Source of the DNA: Photobacterium swingsii
Lineage (GTDB): Bacteria; Pseudomonadota; Gammaproteobacteria; Enterobacterales; Vibrionaceae
Length of the DNA stretch: 64,000 nt
Reading direction: 5' to 3'
NCBI RefSeq assembly: GCF_024346715.1
Contig: NZ_AP024853.1
Span: forward strand, 1,364,001-1,428,000
Shown: piece by piece, positions 53,017 through 62,225 of the stretch
Position numbering within the stretch: the first letter of the stretch is position 1
Layout of the letters: each line of letters starts with the position of its first letter
Notes under the pieces: model-generated
The model's database searches: none
Told to the model about the DNA's origin: nothing
What the model saw: the letters and a program-made list of their open reading frames with translations, nothing else
Position numbers and translations under genes: made by a program

Positions 53017-54000
53017 ATGAACACAACAAATAGAGACACATTTCTTGGCTGGATAGCCGCTATTGCCGTCGCTTGTATCTGGGGCGTAACAGGTGTCGTT
53101 TCAAAGCCACTATCTATGGCGGTTGATCCAATGACACTGGTATTTTTCCGTTATGTCACCGCAGTTATCGGTCTTTCCATTATTTTCTTTTTTACATCAC
53201 GTAGTAAAAATCTGAGCAAAGACTTGGGGTCTTCGCTAAAAATCGAAACCAAAGATATAGGCCGAATTGTGCTGTGTGGCATCGTAGGGCAGGGCGTATT
53301 CTCTTTGTTTAATTTCCTTTCTCTTTCCCATATTGGTGCAACAGAAAATGGTGTTATTCAAGGTATGCAGCCGTTCGCGACCGTATTTTTTGGCATGATG
53401 TTCATGAACTTCCGGATGAATAAGATTCAATGGGGGGCTTTCATTGCTTCTGCTGTCTGTATTTATGCTATGAGTGTTGGACCAACAAATACGATTGAAG
53501 GTGGGACGCCGCTGCTAGGTTACGTTTATGTGACTTGTTCAATGCTGGCTTTGGCGTGGACGGCTCACTTACGAGCAAGCCTGGCGGATAAATACGGTTC
53601 AGTTGTTTCAATGCTTTACCAATACATCTCCGTTGCTGTGATGGGTATTATTGTAGTGGTAGCGATGGGCCTCGACTTATCTCAAATCTACATTATCTTC
53701 TCTAGTCCATTGCTAATCGGATTACTTATTTTCCTCGGGACTGGTATCTCAGGTGGTAGCTACTTGGTTCAACTTTACGCCTTCAAACGTATTGGTGTAG
53801 AGAAAGCAACAATGGCGTTAAATCTTATGCCGTTGGTTGGTTACATTGTGGCTGTTATGACACTTGGTGAGCAAATGGCCTTGGGCAAAACCATCATAGT
53901 TTCGCTGATTGTCGTTGCACTGTATGTCTTTACTAAGTTCGAAACGAAAGTAGAACCTGTAGCGGAAAAAGAAAAACAATTAAAAGTGCAAGAAGCGTAA
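53017..54000 (+). CDS. EamA (DMT) family transporter
   Basis: A 327-residue membrane protein with ten helices in two EamA repeats (first repeat around IAAIAVACIWGVTGVV, second after GTPLLGYVYVTCSMLALAWT). The start at 53017 has AGGGAA before it; an in-frame TTG 15 bases earlier is less likely. EamA proteins move amino acids and metabolites, often outwards. Between the M24 and M20 genes it probably moves the substrate or a product of these hydrolases. Confidence 0.87.
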   Translation: MNTTNRDTFLGWIAAIAVACIWGVTGVVSKPLSMAVDPMTLVFFRYVTAVIGLSIIFFFTSRSKNLSKDLGSSLKIETKDIGRIVLCGIVGQGVFSLFNFLSLSHIGATENGVIQGMQPFATVFFGMMFMNFRMNKIQWGAFIASAVCIYAMSVGPTNTIEGGTPLLGYVYVTCSMLALAWTAHLRASLADKYGSVVSMLYQYISVAVMGIIVVVAMGLDLSQIYIIFSSPLLIGLLIFLGTGISGGSYLVQLYAFKRIGVEKATMALNLMPLVGYIVAVMTLGEQMALGKTIIVSLIVVALYVFTKFETKVEPVAEKEKQLKVQEA

Positions 54001-54016
54001 TTTTATATAGAAACAT

Positions 54017-54042
54017 TGAAGGTGGGTAAGTGCCCACCTTCA
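54017..54042. repeat. Intercistronic hairpin between transporter and M20 genes
   Basis: TGAAGGTGGG and CCCACCTTCA pair perfectly over 10 bases with a 6-base loop. No T-run follows and the next ribosome site is 4 bases on, so it may adjust message stability or translation of the last gene. Confidence 0.6.
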
Positions 54043-54056
54043 GCTTGGAGAAAGTT

Positions 54057-55208
54057 ATGACACTACAACAAATGGTGACTGAATGGCGCCACCACTTACA
54101 TCAGTACCCTGAATTTGGAACTGAAGAATTTAAAACCGCGGCGTTTGTGGCAAATAAACTGCAAGAGTTTGGTTTGGAGGTTCACACTGGTATTGGCGGA
54201 ACGGGTGTGGTTGGCATTTTGAAAAATGGTACCAGCAAACGTTCGATTGGTTTACGTGCCGATATGGATGCACTACGTATCCATGAAGAAAACACTTTCT
54301 GTCATGCTTCGAAACATCAAGGTGCAATGCACGCTTGTGGTCACGATGGCCATACCGCTATGTTGCTCGGCGCTGCTTATGAGCTTGCTAATAGTAAAAG
54401 TTTTGATGGCACTGTGTATTTCATTTTCCAACCGGACGAAGAACGTGGTACTGGCGCCAAAGCCATGATTGCGGATGGTTTATTTACCCGCTGGCATATG
54501 GATGCGATTTACGCGATGCATAATCTGCCCGGGATTGCAGAAGGCCAATTTGTGACTCGCCCTCGTTCATTAATGGCGAGCGAAAGCAGTTTTGAAATTG
54601 TGATTAAAGCGACGGGAGGCCATGCTGCCATGCCACACATGGGCACAGATCCTATTGTCGTAGGGGCACAGGTTGTGACAGCTTTGCAAACTATCGTTTC
54701 TCGCCATTTAAGTGCAATAGATGAAACAGCAGTCATTTCTGTTACTAACTTTGTTACCAATGGCACAGTGAATGTCATTCCATCACAAGTAACGATTACG
54801 GGCGATACACGTAGTTTTACCGATCAAGCACTCCATAAAATTGAAAAAGCGATTGAGCGTGTTGTCGCTGGGCAATGTATGTCTGCGGGGGTGGACTACC
54901 AGTACCGCTTTAACAACAGTTTCTTATCGACGATTAATACACCGGAAGAAACGGCACATGCTATTAAAGCCGCAGAAAGTGTCGTAGGGGCTGAGAATGT
55001 GAATGGTAGCTGTGAGCGCTTTACCATTAGTGAAGATTTCTCATTTATGCTCCGTGAAGTGAAAGGGTGTTACGTCTTAGTGGGTAATGGCGTTGGTGAG
55101 TGTGGTGGAACGGCGCTGCATAATCCATTATACGACTTTAATGACAATATCCTGACTCATGGCGTTGGATTTTGGAAGGTGCTCGTTGAGCAACAGCTGT
55201 CTGCGTAA
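54057..55208 (+). CDS. M20 family amidohydrolase (HipO/AbgB-like)
   Basis: A 383-residue zinc enzyme. The start at 54057 follows GGAGAAAG; a GTG at 54030 would overlap the hairpin. Metal-binding features are CGHDGHTAMLLG (near 97), the Glu pair in FQPDEERGTGA and His in MHNLPG; the lid domain lies between about 180 and 290. This is the carboxypeptidase Ss1/hippurate hydrolase branch, which splits N-acyl amino acids. In this operon it may free the amino acid that the dpaL branch degrades. Terminator follows at 55263. Confidence 0.9.
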   Translation: MTLQQMVTEWRHHLHQYPEFGTEEFKTAAFVANKLQEFGLEVHTGIGGTGVVGILKNGTSKRSIGLRADMDALRIHEENTFCHASKHQGAMHACGHDGHTAMLLGAAYELANSKSFDGTVYFIFQPDEERGTGAKAMIADGLFTRWHMDAIYAMHNLPGIAEGQFVTRPRSLMASESSFEIVIKATGGHAAMPHMGTDPIVVGAQVVTALQTIVSRHLSAIDETAVISVTNFVTNGTVNVIPSQVTITGDTRSFTDQALHKIEKAIERVVAGQCMSAGVDYQYRFNNSFLSTINTPEETAHAIKAAESVVGAENVNGSCERFTISEDFSFMLREVKGCYVLVGNGVGECGGTALHNPLYDFNDNILTHGVGFWKVLVEQQLSA

Positions 55209-55262
55209 ATACATATAATTCAGCTGTTTTTGAGCCTTTGTCATAACTTTACGATTTATATC

Positions 55263-55298
55263 AAAAGCTAGGGTGGATACTCTAGCTTTTATTTTTTT
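55263..55298 (+). terminator. Terminator after M20 gene
   Basis: AAAAGCTAG and CTAGCTTTT pair perfectly across a 10-base loop, followed by a T-run. Confidence 0.85.
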
Positions 55299-55330
55299 GT
55301 TTATCAGGTGGTTAATGGTTCATTGTGAAC

Positions 55331-56068
55331 TTACTTCAACGTGATTCCACCATCGACAACAAGTGTATGACCGACGATGTAACTGGCTTTGTCTGAGATT
55401 AGAAACTCTATCGCATCAACGATTTCTTTCGGTTCTGCAAAGCGTTTTAATGGGATTAATTTGGCGACATCGTTATGAATATTTGGCTTATCGAGTGCCC
55501 GCTCGTCCCAGCGAGGTGTCCAAGTTGCACCGGGTGCTACGGCGTTGACTCTAACTCCTTTTTCAATGGCTTCAAGCGCAACAGAGCGTGTTAGGCCTTC
55601 TATTGCATGTTTACAGGCACTGTACATCGAGGCGTTTGGTGTCGCTCGTAATCCATTGATAGAGCTTATATTGACGATAGTGCCTCCTTTTTCCATCAAG
55701 CAAAGCTCATGCTTTAAACACATAGCGTGCGACCAAAAATCTTGCATCAAGGTGTGATGAAGAGCGGAAGTGTCTACCGATTCAAAATTGCCATTAGACT
55801 CGGTTTTAGGCGAGGCATTATTGACGGCTACATCTAATTTTCCGTACTTTTCGGTGAGTGTTGAGAATAAACGTTGTAGCTGGCTTTCTTGAGACACATC
55901 GACTTCGTAGTAATCGACGGTACTAAGTAAAGGTTCGTTAGCCACTTGGCTGATCCATAGCTGTGAATCTCGTGAGCAGGTGACAACATGAAAGCCCAAT
56001 TCAATAAATCGTTTAACCGCTTCCAGTCCAATACCTTTACTACCACCCGTAATTAAAGCAACTTTCAC
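55331..56068 (-). CDS. Short-chain dehydrogenase/reductase
   Basis: A 245-residue classical SDR. The NAD(P) motif is TGGSKGIG at the N-terminus, the structural NNAS motif is near 85, the catalytic Ser is in NISSINGL, and the YxxxK pair is YSACKHAIEG. A C-terminal GHTLVVDGG is typical. It may reduce a keto group or oxidise an alcohol; substrate is unknown. It is a single gene, convergent with the M20 operon. Confidence 0.88.
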   Translation of the reverse strand: MKVALITGGSKGIGLEAVKRFIELGFHVVTCSRDSQLWISQVANEPLLSTVDYYEVDVSQESQLQRLFSTLTEKYGKLDVAVNNASPKTESNGNFESVDTSALHHTLMQDFWSHAMCLKHELCLMEKGGTIVNISSINGLRATPNASMYSACKHAIEGLTRSVALEAIEKGVRVNAVAPGATWTPRWDERALDKPNIHNDVAKLIPLKRFAEPKEIVDAIEFLISDKASYIVGHTLVVDGGITLK

Positions 56069-56267
56069 TATGAATTCCTTTTCATGTTAAGGGAAGTGCT
56101 ATGCAGGCTCCCTGAGTGAATTATCGACTATAGAATATACGCTTTATATGTGCCGGCCAAGGAAGTAGAAATTTATTACATTCAATCTAATTTTGATTTG
56201 CTTAAGTGTGGGTATTGTTCTGAATGAGTTGCTGGTAGCGTTTCTAGGTTGGTTGACTATATATTGT

Positions 56268-56295
56268 AAAAATCCCCCGACTAGGTCGAGGGATG
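56268..56295 (-). terminator. Terminator after SslE/AcfD-like gene
   Basis: On the minus strand ATCCCTCGAC pairs with GTCGGGGGAT (one mismatch, 3-base loop) and is followed by five T. It lies 35 bases after the gene's stop. Confidence 0.85.
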
Positions 56296-56329
56296 GGTTT
56301 TAGTTTACGTTTTAAGGCGTCACTTTGCT

Positions 56330-59300
56330 TTAGTTGCTATAACTTAGCGAGTTAACATTTAGTGGGTTGCTCGATGGCTTTTTAAGATTAAGCTCAGCAA
56401 GTTTTGCTAACCCTTTCGCATCAATACCACCACCGTAAACCTTGCTGCCGTCTGGGTTGGTCATTGAGGTTTCGCCGACATTCCACTGTTGGAAGAAGTC
56501 ACTCAAATCGTAGCCAGAGATATAAGAGCTACATACCATCATCAAGTTACCACCAGATAGGCGAGTATCTTTAGGGCTACAGTAATTGATGCCGTTACGA
56601 CCTTGCAGGGTATCGCCTTGTACGTCGCCACGGGCTTTACGGTGCATCAGCTTGATCATATTCCAGCCAGCGTCTTTGCCGTAAATCGCAGGTTTTTCAT
56701 CACTGCTTGCGTACCAGTTATCTAACGAGAAGTGATTTTTCGCCCAGATCTTCAGCTGACCAAACATCACCAAACGCATACCAGCATCACCGTTCGCCCA
56801 AGCATGACCTCGATTGCTGCCAAGCCACATTGGCGCCTTGCGAATGTCGGCACTAATGCGATCCATTTGTGGATTAGCATTACGACCTTCCAGTTCCTGC
56901 ATGTACAGCGCCAGTAGGTTGTTGGTTACTTCGGTACTCCCTTCAGCCACAAAAGGTGCTGATGCCAAGTTGTGACCCACTTCGTGCCAAATTAGCCAAT
57001 CATCAACGGCATTGGTTGGTACTGTGTTTCTGCTGGCATTAAAGCCTGTGTTCATCACAGGGTAACCCGAGTGCGCAGCACCAATTGAGATTTGTACATC
57101 ATTCACAAAGCGATGACGGAAACCCTTCAGACCGCTGTAGGTAAAGCGACGATGCTTACCACCTTCAACCACTTCGTCACGACCGTAGAAATCACTTGCC
57201 GCGTCTGCGAAACGGTTCATGCCTTTTGCGAACTGATCAAGATCGGTGCCGCTTAGGTTATGAACAGCAGTGGTGTAGATGAAAGAACCTGTATCGACTT
57301 CAGCAATGGGTGCTTGCGCCGAACTTGGCGTATTCTCCCAATGCCCATCTTTCCACCAAGCGGCTTGCTCAACACCATTGAAATTGAAAGTTTGCTCGCC
57401 GCTACCTTTCACTTTCGGTTTGATGTAAATAAGACCGCCGTAAGGAGCCGTGAAGTTAAGGCTACTACCGTCGTAGTGATAACTGGTTTGCATGCGTGGT
57501 GGGCGTTTTAAGCTCACTTCGTGCTTTGGTTTACCCGTTAAATCATCGGCCATCATGACAGTAATCGTTGCTTCAACACCGCCACTGACGGTCACTTGTT
57601 GTAGCTGAGGTGCCCATAACCCTGTCGATTGGTTATTACCCGCTGAGTAAGTTACCGCGTTACCATCGGTTTCAATGGTAGCTGTAGCACTTGAGCCTAC
57701 GCCCGTGGTGCGACCCGGATATTGCGTGGTATCAACAACAATCTGGTGATCCCAGTATGAGCGACCTAGCATGATGCGCGTCAGCGGTTTTTCCATGTAG
57801 TTCAGTGGGTAGCTAGGGTTCAGTTGATCACTGAGCTCGCCAGAGCCGTGGATCATCTTATTTGCCACTAAGGACGCTTTAAGATCGACCGGACAATTAG
57901 CTTCACCTGCGTTAACTTGATGCTGACCGTCGGTATAACAGTTCAAGAACTGCACTGCTTGTTTGAAGCCAAGTTCGTCTTGTACGTTTGTTTCGTAGCG
58001 GTACGGGTTGTCGTTCCACATCCACACAGCCAGATTATCGTAGGCTTGGTTGAGGGCTGCCGTAGACAGGCGTTGACCTTGCTTGCCCTGGGTGCGGTAG
58101 TAGATTTCATGGTTGTATAGCGCAGTGAAGTTCGACCCTAAGTTTGCCGCTTTCACCATGCTTTCAATCACATCTTTACTCACAGGGTAGCGATCAAAGT
58201 CAGAACGACCATAGCTGCCACGATCTGTCATCCCATCGCCAGAGCGGGTTTCAATACAGTTAAACTCGTACTCGTAGGCATTTGAACAAACAGGAGTGCC
58301 TTCAAAAGCGTGTTGGAGTTCAGCTATGGCTGCATCACGCTCTTGTGGTGTTTCGACGAAAATACGCGCCTGTTTTTCAACCATGACAGGTTGACCGTTG
58401 CTATCTAGCTCTGGGTTGCCTTGGCTATCAAGTTTGGGGGCTTGATAGGTTGGAATTTCAAGCTTCGCTTTCTCATCTGTCCATTCAACCGAGCCATCTT
58501 GTTGAACAACAAAAGGCTGCTTGCCGTCTTTATCTGGGAAGCGCTCTAGCACCACCATATCTTTTTGCCCTTTCACATGCGGGTTTGGATAAGGTGACTG
58601 ACAGTAGTACGAGCTGCCGCAGAATGTTTGGTTGGTTGGCGTGACATTTTGTCCACCTAGCATCACGCCAGCGGCATCTGCTAAGCGACCAATCGGCTCT
58701 GGGTTGGTGGTTTGGATCGCATCCATAAACAACACGTTACCGCCATCGTTGATGTATTTGATCAGCGCGGTGATATCGTCTTGGCTCAGGTTCGGGTTGT
58801 CCAAGTCGGCAAGTAGACGATTACTTTGCCCATCTGGTAAGGATTTTGGTGGATACGCCTGCAAGATCAGAATTGGCGTATTCTCGGCAGAAAGTCCCGT
58901 AAAGCCACCCGTGGTTAGCGGGGTAACAGAACCTAAACCGTACTCTGAGCTAATAAAGAAACTGTATTCTCTACCAAGGTGAATACCGTTGTATCCGCCG
59001 TTATGGTAAGCCGCATAAGCGGTACCGATATTGGTGGCAACATTGATACCTGCTGTTGATTCGCCATTGTTAAACCACTTAAACAAGTTAGCGAAGAAGC
59101 GTTTCATATCGCCATTGTCATTATGCTTTTGGTTTTCAACCGCAGTGGCAGTACACGTTTTAGCAGTGCTGTCGATTCTTAATTCACGGTTGGCCCAGTA
59201 GTTGTCAGGACAAGACAAAATGCTTGGGTACATGGCGTTACCCATGAACACAACCTTGCCTTTACCTATGCTACCTGCAGTAACAAACGGGAAGCCGTAA

Positions 59301-60886
59301 GTCGCGTTGTCTTTCGATACCAACGGAATTTTGGGCATAGGAATATCGTTATATTCCGCGATGTAAGGTTTGCCCTCACGTGTCCACGCTTGTTGTAGAC
59401 CGAACGGAATGGTGTGGTTGATATCGGTGCGAGGCATCATGATTGGGAATGCTTCGTTCGAGATATTTAGCGCACGCATGCCACGGGTATAACCCGTTGA
59501 GCTGTAAAAACTCCCATTATCGTTAAATACATGGAAGCTACTTACATTGGCAAACAGCTTGTGCAGCGTATTGGTAACATACTTACCGCTGCTATCTATG
59601 CTCAGTGCTTGTGGCACGGGTGCTGAGTAAGCGCGGTACATAATAGGCGCTACTGATCCTGCTACACGCAGCTCACTGTCTATGTCTGCGGTTAGCCCAT
59701 TACTAAACTGCGCTTCAAACTCGTTAGGTAGCGAGAATGGAGAGCCTTCTAAACGTTCACCGTTAGGTAGTGCTAGATTGATCAATTCATTGATAACATT
59801 CGGGTACTTAGCAAAAGTTTGGTGAATGTTGTCGGTGATTTGATACGACGAACCTTGGTTAGTGGCGTAACGTTCAACCAGTGCTTGAATATTTTCTTTC
59901 GTCACTGGGTTATCGGTTACATCTGTCAGCTTGTAATCGACCTGATTACCAGTGACTTTACCGAATTCAAATGTGTCGATACCAAAACTAATGGTGTCGC
60001 CCCACTTATACTCAAACTCACCGTTTTCATCTGTCATCCCGCTGGAATGGGCAGAGAAAAAACTCATGCCAGCAATCGGAGTACCTTTGCTGTCAGTCAG
60101 TTTACTGCGGGTAAGAACTTGAGCCTCAGCACTTGGTTTGTAAGCATGGCTCGCCTCTGCATTAGCAGAAACAAAGTTAGAGTTAAGATCATTATTGGCA
60201 GCAGGATCTACCGCTGGCACGACCGTATTATCAACGTGTGAACTTGGCGCTTTGCCCACTTCATCCGTCGCTTTTTCTTCTTTAGCGGCAAAGTAAGCAT
60301 CGACTGCGTCGTTATCGTCTAGGTGCTGGTAGACGTCTTCAATATCGTAAGAGTCAATCTCTTGCAGACAGATCTTATCGTCAGATTCACAGCTGTTGAT
60401 AGATTGCAGGATCTTAGCTGCGTTTTGATTCTCGTCTTTTGTCAGCTCAAAAGAGAGTGTTTTATTGTCGTCGTTAGCGGGTGGGTTTGCTGACGCAGTG
60501 AGCGCTTTGCTTTGTGATTCTTGTGGGAATGGGGCAGTGAAATCCCCCAAGGTAACAGAGCCTAAAGAACAGGTGAAAGACGTACCTTGTGAAACGTCGA
60601 ATGTACCCTTGGTTAGGCTGGTGCCGTTACAGTCAACATCGCCAGTGATCACTTTTCCTGAAGCGAATAAGCTCGCGGTATAAGTTGTTGGTGGAATAAT
60701 ATCTGTCGGTGGAATCGTTTCGGTTGGCGGCACGATATCCGTCGGCGGAATTGTTTCAGTTGGCGGTTTGCCAGTGTCAGGTGTTTGAGTGTTATTGGTT
60801 GCTAAATCATCGTTGCATCCAGCAAGGAATGAAGAAGCAATAGCAACAGCAAGCAAACTTTTATTGAGTGAGCTAAGGCTGATCAT
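56330..60886 (-). CDS. SslE/AcfD-like lipoprotein metallopeptidase (M60-like)
   Basis: A 1518-residue surface lipoprotein. The signal ends in the lipobox LAGC with Cys24. A Pro/Thr-rich linker follows (about 40-66: repeats of PPTETI and PPTDI). After a beta-rich N-terminal part comes the M60-like zinc peptidase: HEVGH at 1301-1305, with third ligand likely Glu1319 in STEVTNNL. This is the family of E. coli SslE and Vibrio AcfD, secreted by type II secretion and able to cut mucin-type glycoproteins. The length agrees with SslE (about 1520). An acf or T2SS gene is not next to it. It has its own terminator. Confidence 0.9.
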   Translation of the reverse strand: MISLSSLNKSLLAVAIASSFLAGCNDDLATNNTQTPDTGKPPTETIPPTDIVPPTETIPPTDIIPPTTYTASLFASGKVITGDVDCNGTSLTKGTFDVSQGTSFTCSLGSVTLGDFTAPFPQESQSKALTASANPPANDDNKTLSFELTKDENQNAAKILQSINSCESDDKICLQEIDSYDIEDVYQHLDDNDAVDAYFAAKEEKATDEVGKAPSSHVDNTVVPAVDPAANNDLNSNFVSANAEASHAYKPSAEAQVLTRSKLTDSKGTPIAGMSFFSAHSSGMTDENGEFEYKWGDTISFGIDTFEFGKVTGNQVDYKLTDVTDNPVTKENIQALVERYATNQGSSYQITDNIHQTFAKYPNVINELINLALPNGERLEGSPFSLPNEFEAQFSNGLTADIDSELRVAGSVAPIMYRAYSAPVPQALSIDSSGKYVTNTLHKLFANVSSFHVFNDNGSFYSSTGYTRGMRALNISNEAFPIMMPRTDINHTIPFGLQQAWTREGKPYIAEYNDIPMPKIPLVSKDNATYGFPFVTAGSIGKGKVVFMGNAMYPSILSCPDNYWANRELRIDSTAKTCTATAVENQKHNDNGDMKRFFANLFKWFNNGESTAGINVATNIGTAYAAYHNGGYNGIHLGREYSFFISSEYGLGSVTPLTTGGFTGLSAENTPILILQAYPPKSLPDGQSNRLLADLDNPNLSQDDITALIKYINDGGNVLFMDAIQTTNPEPIGRLADAAGVMLGGQNVTPTNQTFCGSSYYCQSPYPNPHVKGQKDMVVLERFPDKDGKQPFVVQQDGSVEWTDEKAKLEIPTYQAPKLDSQGNPELDSNGQPVMVEKQARIFVETPQERDAAIAELQHAFEGTPVCSNAYEYEFNCIETRSGDGMTDRGSYGRSDFDRYPVSKDVIESMVKAANLGSNFTALYNHEIYYRTQGKQGQRLSTAALNQAYDNLAVWMWNDNPYRYETNVQDELGFKQAVQFLNCYTDGQHQVNAGEANCPVDLKASLVANKMIHGSGELSDQLNPSYPLNYMEKPLTRIMLGRSYWDHQIVVDTTQYPGRTTGVGSSATATIETDGNAVTYSAGNNQSTGLWAPQLQQVTVSGGVEATITVMMADDLTGKPKHEVSLKRPPRMQTSYHYDGSSLNFTAPYGGLIYIKPKVKGSGEQTFNFNGVEQAAWWKDGHWENTPSSAQAPIAEVDTGSFIYTTAVHNLSGTDLDQFAKGMNRFADAASDFYGRDEVVEGGKHRRFTYSGLKGFRHRFVNDVQISIGAAHSGYPVMNTGFNASRNTVPTNAVDDWLIWHEVGHNLASAPFVAEGSTEVTNNLLALYMQELEGRNANPQMDRISADIRKAPMWLGSNRGHAWANGDAGMRLVMFGQLKIWAKNHFSLDNWYASSDEKPAIYGKDAGWNMIKLMHRKARGDVQGDTLQGRNGINYCSPKDTRLSGGNLMMVCSSYISGYDLSDFFQQWNVGETSMTNPDGSKVYGGGIDAKGLAKLAELNLKKPSSNPLNVNSLSYSN
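60688..60768 (-). repeat. 18-base tandem repeats encoding Pro/Thr linker
   Basis: About four imperfect 18-base units, in a 36-base higher-order pattern, encode alternating PPTETI and PPTDI(V/I). The bases vary between units at third positions. It lies between the lipidation site and the folded domain of the SslE/AcfD-like protein. Confidence 0.7.
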
Positions 60887-61334
60887 AGATAGGCTCTATA
60901 AAAATAATTATGGAATAGGCTGAATACTTCATTGATTAATGAATAAAGCTAATGAATTAACGTTATTCGTAAAAGAAGAAGCGAGCGCCAATTATCCCTA
61001 TAAAGTGGCTATTAATGCAATTGCTGAATGCTTGGGTATCATTTAATTGCTGGTGTGTATAGTTAGTTTTCTAAACAAATCACGTTATTGGCTTTATTTG
61101 TACCCGTGAACTAACGTCTCACTTTTATTATTCATCCTTTAAGGATTTACAATTTGAAATAAATTTCCTATCGCTTGTAAATAAATAAGTTGTGTTATTT
61201 AAAAATAGGGCTGTACTTGTGAGTGCAAACCGCGGACACATTTAATGTACATTTATTCGAGTTCAAATAAAGGTTAAGTTTCATTTGGTTGTTATTGCAT
61301 CAGTTTATAAATTTCAAGCCTGACGGTTTGAGTT
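60887..61334. other. Upstream region of SslE/AcfD-like gene
   Basis: A 448-base AT-rich gap with the promoter of the lipoprotein gene, presumably. I see no gene, strong terminator, CRP site or RNA here. Confidence 0.4.
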
Positions 61335-62021
61335 TTACCCTTGATTTGTCGCAAAAATATCAGGCGTTAACCCCACAAAGTCACATAATGCTGGAATATC
61401 GATAAGCGTAATTTGGTTGCCAGATTCAACAATGAACCCATCGCCTTTTAATTTCTTAATGGCCCTTGATAGGGTTTCTGGTGTCATGCCTAACTGTGTA
61501 GCGAGTAGCTTTTTGGTAACAGGGAGGAATACTTTCCCTTCTTGTTTAAGTTGTAATCGATAAATTTCAGCCAGTCTCATCACCAGTCTTTGATTGGCAT
61601 TGACTTGCGTAAGGATATTTACGGTGTCCATTAGATGATGAATGCGATTACTCATATAGCCCATGACTTTTGTCGAGATGCCTGGTGACTTGGTAAAAAC
61701 GCTTAACACATCGGTATAGTGAAATGCGAGCAATTGCGTTTCTTGATCTACACGCGCACTCATAGGGTATACCCTTGGGGTCATAAACATTGCCATTTCT
61801 GCGATTAGCTCTCCTGCCAAAAACACTTTGAATAGCTTTTCATCACCATTGGGCATTAGGCGAAAAAGGGATACTTTTCCTTTAACAACCAAATACATAC
61901 TTTGTGCCGTGTCATCTTTATTGAATAACGAATCTCCTGTGCTGTAATGCACCGACTGACTTGTAGCAAAAAGCTGCTTTTTTTCTTCATCATCAAGTAG
62001 CGAGAGAATGGAGTTAGGCAC
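61335..62021 (-). CDS. Crp/Fnr family regulator (no Fe-S cysteines)
   Basis: A 228-residue regulator: cyclic-nucleotide-type beta-barrel (about 10-120), dimer helix and a winged helix ending KLLATQLGMTPETLSRAIKKLKGDG. The recognition helix with TPETLSR is like FNR/DNR proteins that read TTGAT-ATCAA. The N-terminal Cys cluster of FNR is missing, so oxygen sensing by an iron-sulfur cluster is unlikely; DNR-type heme/NO sensing is possible. A perfect FNR-type site lies 15 bases before its start, suggesting autoregulation, and the divergent methyltransferase is the likely target. Confidence 0.9.
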   Translation of the reverse strand: MPNSILSLLDDEEKKQLFATSQSVHYSTGDSLFNKDDTAQSMYLVVKGKVSLFRLMPNGDEKLFKVFLAGELIAEMAMFMTPRVYPMSARVDQETQLLAFHYTDVLSVFTKSPGISTKVMGYMSNRIHHLMDTVNILTQVNANQRLVMRLAEIYRLQLKQEGKVFLPVTKKLLATQLGMTPETLSRAIKKLKGDGFIVESGNQITLIDIPALCDFVGLTPDIFATNQG

Positions 62022-62035
62022 TTATTTTCCTTAGC

Positions 62036-62049
62036 TTGATAATTATCAA
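62036..62049. promoter_or_regulatory. FNR/DNR-type binding site
   Basis: TTGATAATTATCAA is a perfect match to the TTGAT-N4-ATCAA consensus. Its centre lies about 41 bases upstream of a plausible start of plus-strand transcription near 62084 (-10 TATGGT at 62073-62078), which is the class II activation distance. For the minus-strand regulator gene it lies close to the start and may repress. Confidence 0.85.
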
Positions 62050-62072
62050 GCAGTGAACGCGAGCAAGTTATG

Positions 62073-62078
62073 TATGGT
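62073..62078 (+). promoter_or_regulatory. Probable -10 element, FNR-type promoter
   Basis: TATGGT sits where a class II FNR promoter needs its -10, given the site at 62036-62049. No consensus -35 is needed in such promoters. Confidence 0.5.
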
Positions 62079-62097
62079 GAAAATAATAATCATTATT
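62079..62097. promoter_or_regulatory. Fur-box-like site
   Basis: GAAAATAATAATCATTATT matches the 19-base Fur consensus GATAATGATAATCATTATC at 16 positions. It overlaps the predicted transcription start of the plus-strand unit, so Fur with iron could repress it. Confidence 0.6.
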
Positions 62098-62133
62098 AAC
62101 TAAATCGCAATATACATTGCGAGAGGAGTTAGC

Positions 62134-62217
62134 ATGGGAAATATCAGCATTGGCTTTAGATGGATAACTCTTGTGGCTCTCATCGCCCTGTTTGTACCGG
62201 TTGCCCTTTATGCTTAG
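62134..62217 (+). CDS. 27-residue membrane peptide
   Basis: A tiny ORF of 27 codons with a strong ribosome site (GAGAGGAG, 6 bases before the ATG). After the start MGNISIGFRW the remaining 17 residues (ITLVALIALFVPVALYA) form one uninterrupted hydrophobic helix. Its stop codon TAG is part of the next gene's ribosome site (TAGGAG), so translation of the two is coupled. No family recognised. It shares the FNR/Fur-type promoter with the methyltransferase. The same bases in another frame encode a Cys-rich extension of the methyltransferase, but without a ribosome site. Confidence 0.65.
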   Translation: MGNISIGFRWITLVALIALFVPVALYA

Positions 62218-62225
62218 GAGCTAAT

